Source: Heyndrickxia vini
GTDB lineage: Bacteria > Bacillota > Bacilli > Bacillales > Bacillaceae_C
Assembly (NCBI RefSeq): GCF_016772275.1
Contig: NZ_CP065425.1
Coordinates: forward strand, 2,758,653 to 2,822,652
Length of the DNA: 64,000 nt
Direction of reading: 5' to 3'
Each line of letters opens with the position of its first letter. Positions within the stretch are counted from its first letter, which is position 1. The notes below the pieces were generated by a model, which was not told the DNA's origin, did no database searches, and saw nothing but the letters and a program-made list of their open reading frames with translations. Position numbers and translations under genes: made by a program. Positions 1-8,123 of this stretch are shown here, piece after piece.

Positions 1-222
1 AATTTGCCATACATTTACTAATAATGAAATTAAGAATAATGCTGTAAATCGAAACACAAATGCTCCAAGCAGACCGTAAAACAATGCTTTTTTTTGCTTT
101 TTTTCCGGTAAATGTTTAACCATTACGGCCATAACGACCGCATTATCTGCTGCAAGGATTCCTTCCAGCCCAATTAAAATTAGTAATACCCATCCATATT
201 CTAGTAGCATTGAAAAGTCCAT
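1..222 (-). CDS. TerC-family membrane protein (N-terminal part only)
   Basis: The first 74 residues of a TerC-family integral membrane protein; the rest lies beyond the left edge. The start MDFSMLLEYGW sits behind a GGGGAG ribosome site. The TerC hallmark LEGILAADNAVVMA follows at residues 19-32, inside the first membrane helix, then a basic loop KHLPEKKQKKA and a second helix. TerC proteins such as B. subtilis YceF and YkoY are linked to Mn2+ export or metalation of exported enzymes. The yybP-ykoY riboswitch directly upstream supports a manganese role here. The family call is firm; which paralogue it is cannot be told from the fragment. Confidence 0.9.
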   Translation of the reverse strand, partial: MDFSMLLEYGWVLLILIGLEGILAADNAVVMAVMVKHLPEKKQKKALFYGLLGAFVFRFTALFLISLLVNVWQI

Positions 223-278
223 ATAAGATTTCTCCCCTTTTTAATTTTTGAAGATAATTGACGAAACCCTATACAGAC

Positions 279-312
279 AAAAAGACCTCTGCCTAATATA
301 GGCAAAGGTCTT
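279..312 (-). terminator. Terminator of the Mn riboswitch expression platform
   Basis: The hairpin AAGACCTTTGCC / GGCAGAGGTCTT is followed on the minus strand by a T run. Its 5' arm belongs to the riboswitch core, so terminator and aptamer folds are mutually exclusive. Confidence 0.85.
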
Positions 313-442
313 GCTAGACATCGTTCATGCCAACAAAGCCGATGGACTTAAAATCCATGTAATGACGACTTTGTTTTAAATGTTTAAGTCACAAATAAAT
401 GCTTTCGTGTCTTAAAACATTTAACGCTACTCCCCTTTGACA
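279..442 (-). promoter_or_regulatory. yybP-ykoY manganese riboswitch
   Basis: Read on the minus strand, the leader of the TerC gene opens with AAAGGGGAGTAGC (about 442-426). It continues with GTCGTCATTAC, CGGCTTTGTTGGC and ends with GCAAGACCTTTGCC. These are the conserved blocks of the yybP-ykoY class. The last block can pair with GGCAGAGGTCTT to form an intrinsic terminator followed by TTTTTGT (281-312), so Mn2+ binding should favour readthrough into the TerC gene. The motif match is seen directly; the ligand is known for this RNA class. Confidence 0.92.
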
Positions 443-520
443 TTCGTCAAAAGCTATTTAATTTATATTTCAAGTATAAAGGAGTTAGCGCAAATATACA
501 ACTATAAATTTTTCACATAG

Positions 521-991
521 TTAATAGTCTTCCTTTTTCGACAATAAAATGATATAGCGAATGATAAAACCTATGAATAAACCAGGAATCAAGAAAATCA
601 TTGGTAGAAAGATGGGACCAAAAAAAATACTTTTCACCTTTACTATCGGTGAATACATTAGTCCGATCGTTACAAAATAAGCACCAAATGCAAATGGGAG
701 ATAATCATATTTTTTTGGTTTTTCCCGTGCAGCCTTATAGGCATCCCACATTGCAAACATATACAAACAAGGGTAAAACATTAACCATTGATAATCAATT
801 ATGTTGGCTGCTTCAGTTGTTTTCCCTAAAAAACTTAGCATAATACCTTTATTAAAATGACTGTTAACATTTATTATAAATTCAAGTCCTACAAATAATA
901 ACCCTTTGATATAGGAGCCGGATAAAAGTTGAGAAAATCCTGGTAAAGCAACACTCCACAGAATAGCTTCTAATGGTTCGTTTTTCTTCAT
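521..991 (-). CDS. Small polytopic membrane protein of unknown function
   Basis: A 156-residue protein with four or five hydrophobic segments. Residues 15-35 read PGFSQLLSGSYIKGLLFVG, resembling the P-G-x-G/S-Q-x-x-x-G-x-x-x-K-G pattern at the start of many small TM2/DUF5683-like membrane proteins. I do not recognise a specific family. The start codon lies 5 nt after the stop of the 49-residue gene at 997-1146, so the two are probably co-transcribed. The downstream boundary is the Mn riboswitch leader. Function is unknown. Confidence 0.75.
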   Translation of the reverse strand: MKKNEPLEAILWSVALPGFSQLLSGSYIKGLLFVGLEFIINVNSHFNKGIMLSFLGKTTEAANIIDYQWLMFYPCLYMFAMWDAYKAAREKPKKYDYLPFAFGAYFVTIGLMYSPIVKVKSIFFGPIFLPMIFLIPGLFIGFIIRYIILLSKKEDY

Positions 992-996
992 AATTC

Positions 997-1146
997 TTAG
1001 GAAAATTCAGTAGTTTTTGTATCATTAAGCAAAGGGGTAAATTCCTCGTCCATCTCATAGGTTGTCATATTGTCAGGAAAGCTGTCGCTTAAATAGCCAA
1101 TCCAAAAACTTGAAAAATCCAACTCTCTCCAGTCATTATTTTCCAT
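997..1146 (-). CDS. Small acidic protein, 49 aa, unknown
   Basis: Encodes MENNDWRELDFSSFWIGYLS followed by an acidic tail ending KTTEFS. An AGGAGG site lies 8 nt before the chosen ATG; an in-frame ATG two codons earlier sits too close to that site. The gene abuts the membrane-protein gene at 521-991 (5 nt gap), which suggests a two-gene operon. No family is recognised. Confidence 0.6.
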   Translation of the reverse strand: MENNDWRELDFSSFWIGYLSDSFPDNMTTYEMDEEFTPLLNDTKTTEFS

Positions 1147-1264
1147 ATTCATTTCCTCCTATTCATAACCATATAATTACCAAATAGCGAATATTTATTC
1201 TTATACCGAGAAACAAATAAAGAAAATAATATCTGATTATGTAAAGTTGTTGGTTAGTGATGAT

Positions 1265-1951
1265 TTAATGATCAAGTAATCCATATTTTTTTTTGAATCG
1301 TAGGAGTATTTTAATCCACGCTTTACCGAAAACGGCAAGAAAAAAAACATTCGATACAGCATGAGCTAGATCAAAATAAAAACTTGTTCCAAAGGAAGCA
1401 AGTATATGTGAAATTGTAATTTGTTCAATATTACCCATAAAAATCCATATATTCATAACCCATCCAAATAATATTCCCGAAATAAAACCAAATATATACC
1501 TACCAATTGACCATTTCATAAATTTTGTGTGACGTAGTAAGCCCGCTGCTAGTCCAATCATTCCCCATGAATACATTTGCCATGGTGTCCAAGGACCTTG
1601 GCCAAGAAAAAGATTTGATACTAGTGCAGCTAATGCACCGACAACAAAACCACTTTCTGCACCTAAGGCTAAACCCGTAATAATAATGACAAATGTCGTT
1701 GGCTGAACACTAGGAATGGACGCGAATGGAACTCTTGATACAGCAGCTATCGCTGAAAGTACAGCAAGTAAGACAAGCTCTCTTCCCGATATTTTTCTTC
1801 TTTCAAATCGAATAACAAATGGTAGAAACGTTAGAATAACGAATAAGACGCTAGCTAGCATATAATGATGTTGAATAAAAAGAGTTATCAAAATAAGCAT
1901 GACGGTAAGAATAATCGCGGAGCTCATTAATATTACTTGATGACGCGCCAT
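1265..1951 (-). CDS. ECF transporter S component, predicted for cobalamin (CbrT-like)
   Basis: A 228-residue membrane protein with about six or seven helices, the substrate-binding subunit of an energy-coupling-factor importer. The stretch PFASIPSVQPTTFVIIITG (residues 74-92) and the loop LFLGQGPWTPWQMYSWGM resemble CbrT-type S components, the ECF subunits for vitamin B12. It is the last gene of the cobalamin-riboswitch operon and overlaps the ATPase gene by 19 nt. T and A subunits encoded beside it make this a dedicated (group I) ECF module. Vitamin B12 as substrate is inferred from the riboswitch and family resemblance. Confidence 0.85.
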   Translation of the reverse strand: MARHQVILMSSAIILTVMLILITLFIQHHYMLASVLFVILTFLPFVIRFERRKISGRELVLLAVLSAIAAVSRVPFASIPSVQPTTFVIIITGLALGAESGFVVGALAALVSNLFLGQGPWTPWQMYSWGMIGLAAGLLRHTKFMKWSIGRYIFGFISGILFGWVMNIWIFMGNIEQITISHILASFGTSFYFDLAHAVSNVFFLAVFGKAWIKILLRFKKKYGLLDH

Positions 1952-3585
1952 TTTGTCCTTGCCTCCTCCACCGTCAAAACATTTGGTGCACTGCTTCCCC
2001 TGATCATTCGATTAACTGTTGTCGTATAAAAAGTATTTCCAGAAAAAAAACTATGCACAGGTGCCGTTACAGTTATGTTTCCTTGGAATAGCATTGCACA
2101 TCTCGTTGCATACTGTGCGGCAAATTCTATATCATGTGTTATTAACACAATCGTAACCCCTGATTTCCTTAAACGAATCAATAACTCACCAAATCGCTTT
2201 TTTGCTTCAGGATCTAAACCTTTTGTCGGTTCGTCGATGAGCAGAATTTTTGGATCAGGCAGCAATACTCCAGCAAGTGCTGCTTTTTGTAATTCTCCAC
2301 CGCTTAAATCATATGGGTGTCTACTTGCTAGGCTAGATAATTGAAACCATTCAAGAAGTTCCTTCGCCCTCGTTTTTCCCTCATTTAGTTGATGATGTAT
2401 AATAATTTCATCAAGTTCAGCTTCCACTGTATCATGTAAAAAAAATAACTTAGGATTTTGCGGTAAATACCCAATTTCTAATGGGTCATGTTTTTTTATT
2501 TTCTTCCCTTTATAAAGAATTGACCCTCTTTGAGGTCTTTCTATTCCTGCCATGATTTTTAAAAGGGTTGATTTTCCTGTCCCGTTTGCACCAACAATCG
2601 CGAGTGCCTCTCCCTCAAAAACAGAAAGTGACGAGCAATCTAGTATTTTTCGTTGTTCCTTCGTATATTGAAAATCAATATTTTTCAATTGCAGCAAAAG
2701 CGTGCCTTCTCTAATGTCTTCTTTACTTTCTGTAGATACCTCTTCAATTTCAAGTTTTTTTAGCCATACCTTTCCTTCTTTAACTGTAAGCGGAAGCTCT
2801 CCATTTTGTATATTTAATGAATGCTCCAAATATAAAATAGCAGGGCTAGGTAAGTATGAGTAGAGATTATTTTCAGCATTCTTACCAATCTGCAGTGTAA
2901 CATTGCGGGGTGTGCTATCATAAATAACATTCCCTCGGTCGATTATAATCGCTCGATCGGCCAATGCAAATAATTCTTCCAAGCGATGTTCGGCAATAAT
3001 AACGGTAATTCCAAATTCCTCGTTCATACGATGAAGCATTCCAATAAATTCCTTAGCTGCAACTGGATCTAATTGTGCTGTTGGTTCGTCTAGCAATAAT
3101 ACCCTTGGCTCTAATAGTAGGATAGAAGCTAAATTGACAAGTTGTTTTTGACCTCCTGAAAGCTCATATGTCTTTTTCTCCAACAAATCATCTAGACCAA
3201 AAAAGTGAATCATTTCAGCTACTTTTTTTCTCATATATTCAGTTGAAAAGCCCATATTTTCCATTCCAAATATTAGCTCTTCCATCACCTGATCCATCAC
3301 TAATTGATTTTCTGGGTCTTGAAAGACTATGCCGAGCTCTTTTGCCGCTACTTCTGAATCTAACTTAAAAATTGGTTGGTCATTATAGTAAATATCCCCA
3401 GAAAACCTCCCATGGGGAGAAACTTCCTTTTTTAATAAACGCAGGAGGGTCGATTTTCCGCTTCCAGATGCTCCGCATAAGACAATAAAATCGCCTTCAT
3501 TGACGCAAAATGACACATTGTCCAATGCAGGATGAGGCTCATCCGGATAATGAAAACTTACATTTTTCGATTCCAATAATGCCAT
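1933..3585 (-). CDS. ECF transporter ATPase with two fused ABC domains (A1A2)
   Basis: A 550-residue protein with two complete ABC ATPase domains in one chain. The first has Walker A GASGSGKSTLL (about 38-48), signature LSGGQKQ and Walker B VLLLDEPTAQLDP. The second has Walker A GANGTGKSTLLK (about 334-345), signature LSGGELQ and Walker B ILLIDEPTKGLDP. All catalytic motifs are intact in both halves. ECF importers usually use separate EcfA1 and EcfA2; fused versions occur in dedicated modules. It overlaps the T-component gene by 28 nt and the S-component gene by 19 nt, pointing to translational coupling. It should power B12 uptake from the cytoplasmic face. Confidence 0.93.
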   Translation of the reverse strand: MALLESKNVSFHYPDEPHPALDNVSFCVNEGDFIVLCGASGSGKSTLLRLLKKEVSPHGRFSGDIYYNDQPIFKLDSEVAAKELGIVFQDPENQLVMDQVMEELIFGMENMGFSTEYMRKKVAEMIHFFGLDDLLEKKTYELSGGQKQLVNLASILLLEPRVLLLDEPTAQLDPVAAKEFIGMLHRMNEEFGITVIIAEHRLEELFALADRAIIIDRGNVIYDSTPRNVTLQIGKNAENNLYSYLPSPAILYLEHSLNIQNGELPLTVKEGKVWLKKLEIEEVSTESKEDIREGTLLLQLKNIDFQYTKEQRKILDCSSLSVFEGEALAIVGANGTGKSTLLKIMAGIERPQRGSILYKGKKIKKHDPLEIGYLPQNPKLFFLHDTVEAELDEIIIHHQLNEGKTRAKELLEWFQLSSLASRHPYDLSGGELQKAALAGVLLPDPKILLIDEPTKGLDPEAKKRFGELLIRLRKSGVTIVLITHDIEFAAQYATRCAMLFQGNITVTAPVHSFFSGNTFYTTTVNRMIRGSSAPNVLTVEEARTKWRVIK

Positions 3586-4490
3586 ATAAATGCCTCCCTA
3601 CCTTCTATAATAAGTGGAAATCCGATGTATATCACAAATATTAAAAGAAAGAACCACTCCCTGCCGATTAAACCGATAGTTTCCAAAATCGGATTAATCG
3701 CAAGCACATTATCACCTAGATACCATCCATAAATTGATACACTCCCCAATAAGGTAATATATCCTAAAGCCAGCCAATCCTTTTGACGCATTTGATACGG
3801 GGTGTAGCGACTTCTTTTTTTTATCCCATACCCTCTCGCAGTCATTGAATCAGCTGTTTGGATTGCTTCTTCCAATGACCAAGTTAACAAAATTTGAACA
3901 AGCTGAATGCCACTTTTTGCACGCAATTTTAAAGGACCTTCTGTAACTGATAAACCTTTTCCTTTTTGAACCTGCTGAATTTCCTTCAATCTTCGATTTA
4001 ACAAAGGAACGAATCGCATGGCTAACATAGCTAGTAATGCCCATTGAGGTAACCACTTTGAAAATAAAAAAAGAAATTTATTCGCAGTAATTACGAGATT
4101 ATAAGAAGCGAATAATATCATTAAGCATAATAGCGAAAGTGAAAAAATAACCCCTTGAATAATTGCTTCAAGCATGATTGGATTTTGTCCAAGATAAAAT
4201 AAGATATGTGTTCCACGATGATTAATAAGAGGATTTATGATTAAAAAGAACAATGAAACGAAGAGTAACATCCGCCACCATTGCCTTATTGCCTTTCCTT
4301 TATCCAAACTAATGTTTACACCAACTAGAATAATTGCTCCAATAAATAAAAACACTGGATGCTTTGAAAGCATAACCAGTGCCGCTGCCCCGATGTAGTA
4401 AAGAAAACATACAAAAGGATGAAACGATCGGAATCCTCTATTATTTTTTACTATAGTCTGTCGTATATATCCACTCAATTCGATCACCAT
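3558..4490 (-). CDS. ECF transporter transmembrane component T (CbiQ/EcfT family)
   Basis: A 310-residue membrane protein of the CbiQ/EcfT family that couples the ATPases to the S component. The coupling region holds MRFVPLLNRRLKEIQQVQ (about 156-173) and the diagnostic motif SMTARGYG, containing the Ala-Arg-Gly triplet that docks on the ATPase. The chosen start overlaps the upstream lipoprotein gene by 50 nt and has only a weak ribosome site, so the true start may lie a little further in, before RGFRSFHPF. It is the fourth gene of the riboswitch operon. Confidence 0.9.
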   Translation of the reverse strand: MVIELSGYIRQTIVKNNRGFRSFHPFVCFLYYIGAAALVMLSKHPVFLFIGAIILVGVNISLDKGKAIRQWWRMLLFVSLFFLIINPLINHRGTHILFYLGQNPIMLEAIIQGVIFSLSLLCLMILFASYNLVITANKFLFLFSKWLPQWALLAMLAMRFVPLLNRRLKEIQQVQKGKGLSVTEGPLKLRAKSGIQLVQILLTWSLEEAIQTADSMTARGYGIKKRSRYTPYQMRQKDWLALGYITLLGSVSIYGWYLGDNVLAINPILETIGLIGREWFFLLIFVIYIGFPLIIEGREAFIWHYWNRKM

Positions 4491-5232
4491 TCTTTACAGT
4501 TACTGCTCCAACACTACGATCTAATAATACGCCATTCTTTTTAACTGTCCAACCGCTCATAGGTCCTAAATCAAATTCAAAAAGGTTCGCTATCCCTTGA
4601 ACATAGGCGGTCGCCCCACTTCCGGTCACACTTATAGGAATTCCCTTTTCTTTGAGGATATTTCTCGTTACAACAAGTAATGTATCTCCCTTATTTATAG
4701 CTACTTTTGTTTGCGAAAGAATCGTTCCTGTTTTTTTATCCCCTCTAACACTTATCAGTACACTTGATTGTGGGTTTGTTACTTTTTTCGAATGATTGTT
4801 TTGCTGTTTTGCTGTTTCTTTTGACTGAGTCGTTTGTTTTTGATTCTCTTCTTTCGTTTCTTTACTTTTTTTGACTGTTACAGATTGCTTTTTTTCTGTA
4901 TTTATCGTTCTCTTTTCGGTCGATGTTTGACTATTATTTGTATTTTTATCTTTATTTGTATTCGTATCGTTTTGGCTATTCTCTTTTTCTTCTTTCTTAT
5001 TGTCACTTTCTTTCAATGTTGTTTTGGAAACAGGTGACTCTTTCTTTTTTTCTATTTCTTTACTGTTATCTTCTTCCTTTGCTATATCATTTTCCTTTGT
5101 ATTACTTGCAGTAATGTCTGAAGCTTTGCTTCCTTCATTTATAGGTTTAACCTCATCCTTTTGACAACCTGCAATTAAAAAAATGATCAGAGATGTAAGT
5201 AACAATATGGCGAAAGATTTCAATATTCTCAT
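4441..5232 (-). CDS. DUF4430 (transcobalamin C-terminal-like) lipoprotein
   Basis: A 263-residue lipoprotein. The N-terminus MRILKSFAILLL ends in lipobox LIAGC, so it should be lipid-anchored on the outer membrane face. A long Lys/Asn/Glu/Thr-rich spacer (about 25-155) follows, then a C-terminal DUF4430 domain with the signature GPMSGWTVKKNG and a closing NGDRIEWIYTTD. DUF4430 is the fold of the C-terminal domain of animal transcobalamin and intrinsic factor. The ATG nine bases after AGGAG was chosen over one overlapping the site. Lying between the sortase and ECF genes under a B12 riboswitch, it probably passes B12 from the wall protein to the transporter (inference). Confidence 0.85.
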   Translation of the reverse strand: MRILKSFAILLLTSLIIFLIAGCQKDEVKPINEGSKASDITASNTKENDIAKEEDNSKEIEKKKESPVSKTTLKESDNKKEEKENSQNDTNTNKDKNTNNSQTSTEKRTINTEKKQSVTVKKSKETKEENQKQTTQSKETAKQQNNHSKKVTNPQSSVLISVRGDKKTGTILSQTKVAINKGDTLLVVTRNILKEKGIPISVTGSGATAYVQGIANLFEFDLGPMSGWTVKKNGVLLDRSVGAVTVKNGDRIEWIYTTDYSKK

Positions 5233-5244
5233 TCGTTCCATCTC

Positions 5245-5820
5245 CTATGTTGATTTTGGATAAGCATAGATAATATACCTGTTCGGTGCATTCCCTATAA
5301 AATGAAAAGGATAACACGTTGTAAGGACAAGTTCTTCTTTAGGTGATGTTGAATGGATGATTGTTCGATCTTCTGCATCTACTACCTTTGTCCGGTCCAC
5401 AATATAGGTGAAAATTTTGCCTTGAAAAGTAACTAGTAGTGAATCTCCTTTTTTTAACTCACCAAAACGTCTAAAAACTGTATCACGATGACCAGAAAGT
5501 ACAATTTGATCCTTTTTCCCGGGAAGTGCCGATTTAAGAAAATGACCGACTCCCTTTTTAAGTTGTTCGTCAGACGTCCCTTCAATAATTGGAAGCTCAG
5601 CATTCAATGCAGGTACATTCAATATCCCTAAAATGTTTTTATCAACAGGCTGTACAGCCCTTTTGATTTCGTTTTTTTTGAGTGGATTTATTTGCGAGAG
5701 TTCCTTAGCTTGCTGAAGAGCCACCACTTGAGAGTGTTGGCCCTTCAAAATTTTCCAGCCACTGAAAAACACACATAATAAACCCGCTATTAAAAGAATC
5801 AGTGCTGAAATTTTTTTCAT
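5245..5820 (-). CDS. Class D sortase
   Basis: A 191-residue sortase with an N-terminal signal-anchor helix (residues 4-21). The catalytic triad is visible: His in SGHRDTVF, Cys in TTCYPF and Arg in NRYIIY. The TTCYPF active site and size fit class D, whose members prefer LPNTA-type signals. The gene directly upstream encodes a surface protein with exactly LPNTA, so this is very likely its dedicated transpeptidase. It overlaps or abuts that gene. Two in-frame ATGs (5829 and 5820) are possible; the second has better spacing from the AGAGAG site. Confidence 0.92.
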   Translation of the reverse strand: MKKISALILLIAGLLCVFFSGWKILKGQHSQVVALQQAKELSQINPLKKNEIKRAVQPVDKNILGILNVPALNAELPIIEGTSDEQLKKGVGHFLKSALPGKKDQIVLSGHRDTVFRRFGELKKGDSLLVTFQGKIFTYIVDRTKVVDAEDRTIIHSTSPKEELVLTTCYPFHFIGNAPNRYIIYAYPKST

Positions 5821-5825
5821 TTTTA

Positions 5826-7739
5826 TCATACTCTCTTTTTTCGAGTATTTACATACAACACACTACCCAAAGTAATTAGGATTACACCAAAAATAAGTAT
5901 ATTGTATGAATTTGTCGCCGTATTTGGTAATCGTTCACCTTTACTAGTATTTTCTGTTTGTTGGTTTGAATTTTTCTGTTGATTATCGTTTTGTGTTTTT
6001 GGATGATCAGTAGATTTATCAGTAGGATTATTAGACGATTCAATTGTAACAAATTGATAGATCGAACCTTTTCCATCTAAATAATCATTGTAAGCAGTCA
6101 ACCCTAATAACGCTTGCGCAGTTGCAATCGTATTAGATTCTTTGTCGCTACTAATATGTGCAAAGCCGCCATCTTTTTGTTTAAACGATAATAAATGTTG
6201 AACCAGATTCACTCCCGATTTAGTAAACTGTTTTCCATTCGGATCAACTCCGATTGCAGCTAAACCGATAATGACTTGTGATGTTGTTTCACTAGCATCT
6301 CCACCATTAACAGAACTGCTAAAACCACCGTTTTTATCTTGATTACTTGAAAGCCATGCCACTGCACTTTCAATAGCAGACTTTACTTTTTCTTGACTTT
6401 GATAAGGAGATAAAGCAGCAAGTGTCATGGCAGTAATGTCTACACTCGGACTATTCCCGGCTAAAGACCAGCCACCGTCTTTTAACTGATTTTTTAGTAA
6501 GTAATCCACTAGTTTTTCTCTTGTCCATTTAGCATCTTTCGGAATTTTATACTTTCCACTATCTACCGCCAATAATGCATAGACAATCCCATTCGTCCCC
6601 TGATTTGTCATCCGTTCATTTTCATAAATCTTTTTAATTAAGTTGTAACCGGCAAAATTAGTTGCGTCTTTGCCAGCAGCTGTGATTCCAATTGCTAATC
6701 TTTCATAATCAGTCACATTGCGGAAATTTCCTTCATTATCCTTAATATTGCTTTCGATATTATTCAAATAAGACTCCGGAACAGAGTGACCCGCCTTTTT
6801 TAGACCGACAATCTCGAATTCATTGACGCCGCCATTTTTTAATACATAATTAGCTGTGGATTTAAGCAAAGCTTCAATTTGTTTTTTTGAAATACTTGGC
6901 TGTGATTCATCTGTTTTTCCACCTGAATTGTTGTTATTATCAGGATTGCCATTATTATCTGGTTTCCCATTATCATCATCTGTATCAGTTGGTGGTTCAG
7001 TTCCAACCACATTTAATTGAATGTTATCCCCATCTTTAATTTCATAGGAGGATAGACCAATTTCCATCGTTTTACCGTTAAGTGATGTCGACCAATATTC
7101 CCCTTCAGCTAGTTTTGTATTTCCAATATTATTTACATATGCTAAAAAACTAGAATCAATAGAAGATTTTAGATCAATGTTTTTTGTATGGGCTGCAAGT
7201 CTTAAAGCAGCATAGGCATTCGTACCTTTAACGACTTCTACTTCTGTTTCTGGTAGAACGTCTTTATTGTTTTTATCTTTAGCAGTTATCTTTGCTTTTA
7301 TTGTTGCTGCAGGATAACTAACTACTTTTAATAAAAGATCATCGCCATTTTGAACGGTATAACTCGATGCCCCAACCTGTGCTTCACTGCCATTAATATA
7401 GAAGCTCCAATAAAGTCCACCATTTTCAAATTTCGGTTCTGAATCACCTATTTTTACAATTTGTTCACCATAATTTGGGTCAATCTTCGTTTGAAAATCT
7501 ACTTTCTTTTGTTTAGCCAATTCTTTTAATATACTAATCGCTTTTTCATCGTTCTTTAATTTCACTACAGATGTAGAAATTATTGCTTTCCCATCTTCAT
7601 TTAATACTGTCACCATCGCTGCATTATCTAACGTAGCAGCAGCAACTCTTTGCCCGCCGAATATTGACCACTGTAATGAAAGTAGTAATACTGCAGTCAA
7701 AATAGCTAGAATTCGCCTTTGAAAAATCCCTTGTTTCAC
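5826..7739 (-). CDS. Sortase-anchored surface protein, transcobalamin-like (2x DUF4430 + alpha/alpha barrel)
   Basis: A 637-residue surface protein and the first gene of the B12 operon. Order: signal peptide (1-35, ending VAAA); a first DUF4430 domain (about 40-145, with GGLYWSFYING); a second DUF4430 domain (about 150-245, with EGEYWSTSLNG); an Asp/Asn-rich linker (about 248-280); a prenyltransferase/squalene-cyclase-like alpha/alpha barrel (about 285-560) with repeats such as LKDGGWSLAGN, QDKNGGFSSS and QKDGGFAHIS; a Ser/Asn/Gln-rich spacer; LPNTA at 604-608; a membrane helix; and tail RKKRV. Animal B12 carriers combine the same two folds in the opposite order. Cobalamin binding is inferred from fold and riboswitch. 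Confidence 0.9.
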   Translation of the reverse strand: MKQGIFQRRILAILTAVLLLSLQWSIFGGQRVAAATLDNAAMVTVLNEDGKAIISTSVVKLKNDEKAISILKELAKQKKVDFQTKIDPNYGEQIVKIGDSEPKFENGGLYWSFYINGSEAQVGASSYTVQNGDDLLLKVVSYPAATIKAKITAKDKNNKDVLPETEVEVVKGTNAYAALRLAAHTKNIDLKSSIDSSFLAYVNNIGNTKLAEGEYWSTSLNGKTMEIGLSSYEIKDGDNIQLNVVGTEPPTDTDDDNGKPDNNGNPDNNNNSGGKTDESQPSISKKQIEALLKSTANYVLKNGGVNEFEIVGLKKAGHSVPESYLNNIESNIKDNEGNFRNVTDYERLAIGITAAGKDATNFAGYNLIKKIYENERMTNQGTNGIVYALLAVDSGKYKIPKDAKWTREKLVDYLLKNQLKDGGWSLAGNSPSVDITAMTLAALSPYQSQEKVKSAIESAVAWLSSNQDKNGGFSSSVNGGDASETTSQVIIGLAAIGVDPNGKQFTKSGVNLVQHLLSFKQKDGGFAHISSDKESNTIATAQALLGLTAYNDYLDGKGSIYQFVTIESSNNPTDKSTDHPKTQNDNQQKNSNQQTENTSKGERLPNTATNSYNILIFGVILITLGSVLYVNTRKKRV

Positions 7740-7759
7740 GTGTTTCCCCCCAATTAAAA

Positions 7760-7792
7760 TAAAATAAAAAACATCTCCTCAGCGGAGATGTG
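7760..7792 (-). terminator. Intrinsic terminator of the cobalamin riboswitch
   Basis: On the minus strand a perfect stem ACATCTCC / GGAGATGT with a short loop is followed by TTTTTTATTTTATTTT. It lies between the B12 aptamer and the first start codon, the expected place for B12-induced transcription termination. Confidence 0.88.
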
Positions 7793-7794
7793 TG

Positions 7795-8060
7795 GATTGA
7801 CTGAGGAAAACGAAAATACCCTCAAGTTCAACACCACCCTATCCACGTAGGTTGTTAGGTGCAAAAAATAGGCAGGTCTCCTGGCTCTTGATCAATACTC
7901 CTTAAACCCTTCCCATCCTCAGATAGTGGCATTTCTTTAAGGAGCTCCCAATTACAGTGGCGGGACCGCGCCGGAATTTCACCGGACTTCCCTTTTCATG
8001 ACAGATAGTACAAATAGTTCTATTTCTCTATCTATCAACCTATTTTTCTCACTATTCATT
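7795..8060 (-). promoter_or_regulatory. Cobalamin (B12) riboswitch
   Basis: The minus strand carries the conserved blocks of the cobalamin aptamer: GAAGTCCGGTGAAATTCCGG, CGCGGTCCCGCCACTGTAA and AGCCAGGAGACCTGCC. CCGCCACTGT is the B12 box. The leader runs from the promoter near 8074-8102 to the terminator at 7760-7792. It controls the whole surface protein-sortase-lipoprotein-ECF operon and should switch it off when cobalamin is plentiful. Confidence 0.96.
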
Positions 8061-8073
8061 TAATACATATTTC

Positions 8074-8102
8074 ACTATATCTACATATTTAAAGAGTGTC
8101 AA
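8074..8102 (-). promoter_or_regulatory. Sigma-A promoter of the B12 operon
   Basis: On the minus strand TTGACA (8102-8097) and TATAGT (8079-8074) are separated by exactly 17 nt. This near-consensus promoter lies just upstream of the cobalamin aptamer and 22 nt past the stop codon of the NhaC-family gene. Confidence 0.85.
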
Positions 8103-8123
8103 GATATCGTGCCCTTTAAAACG

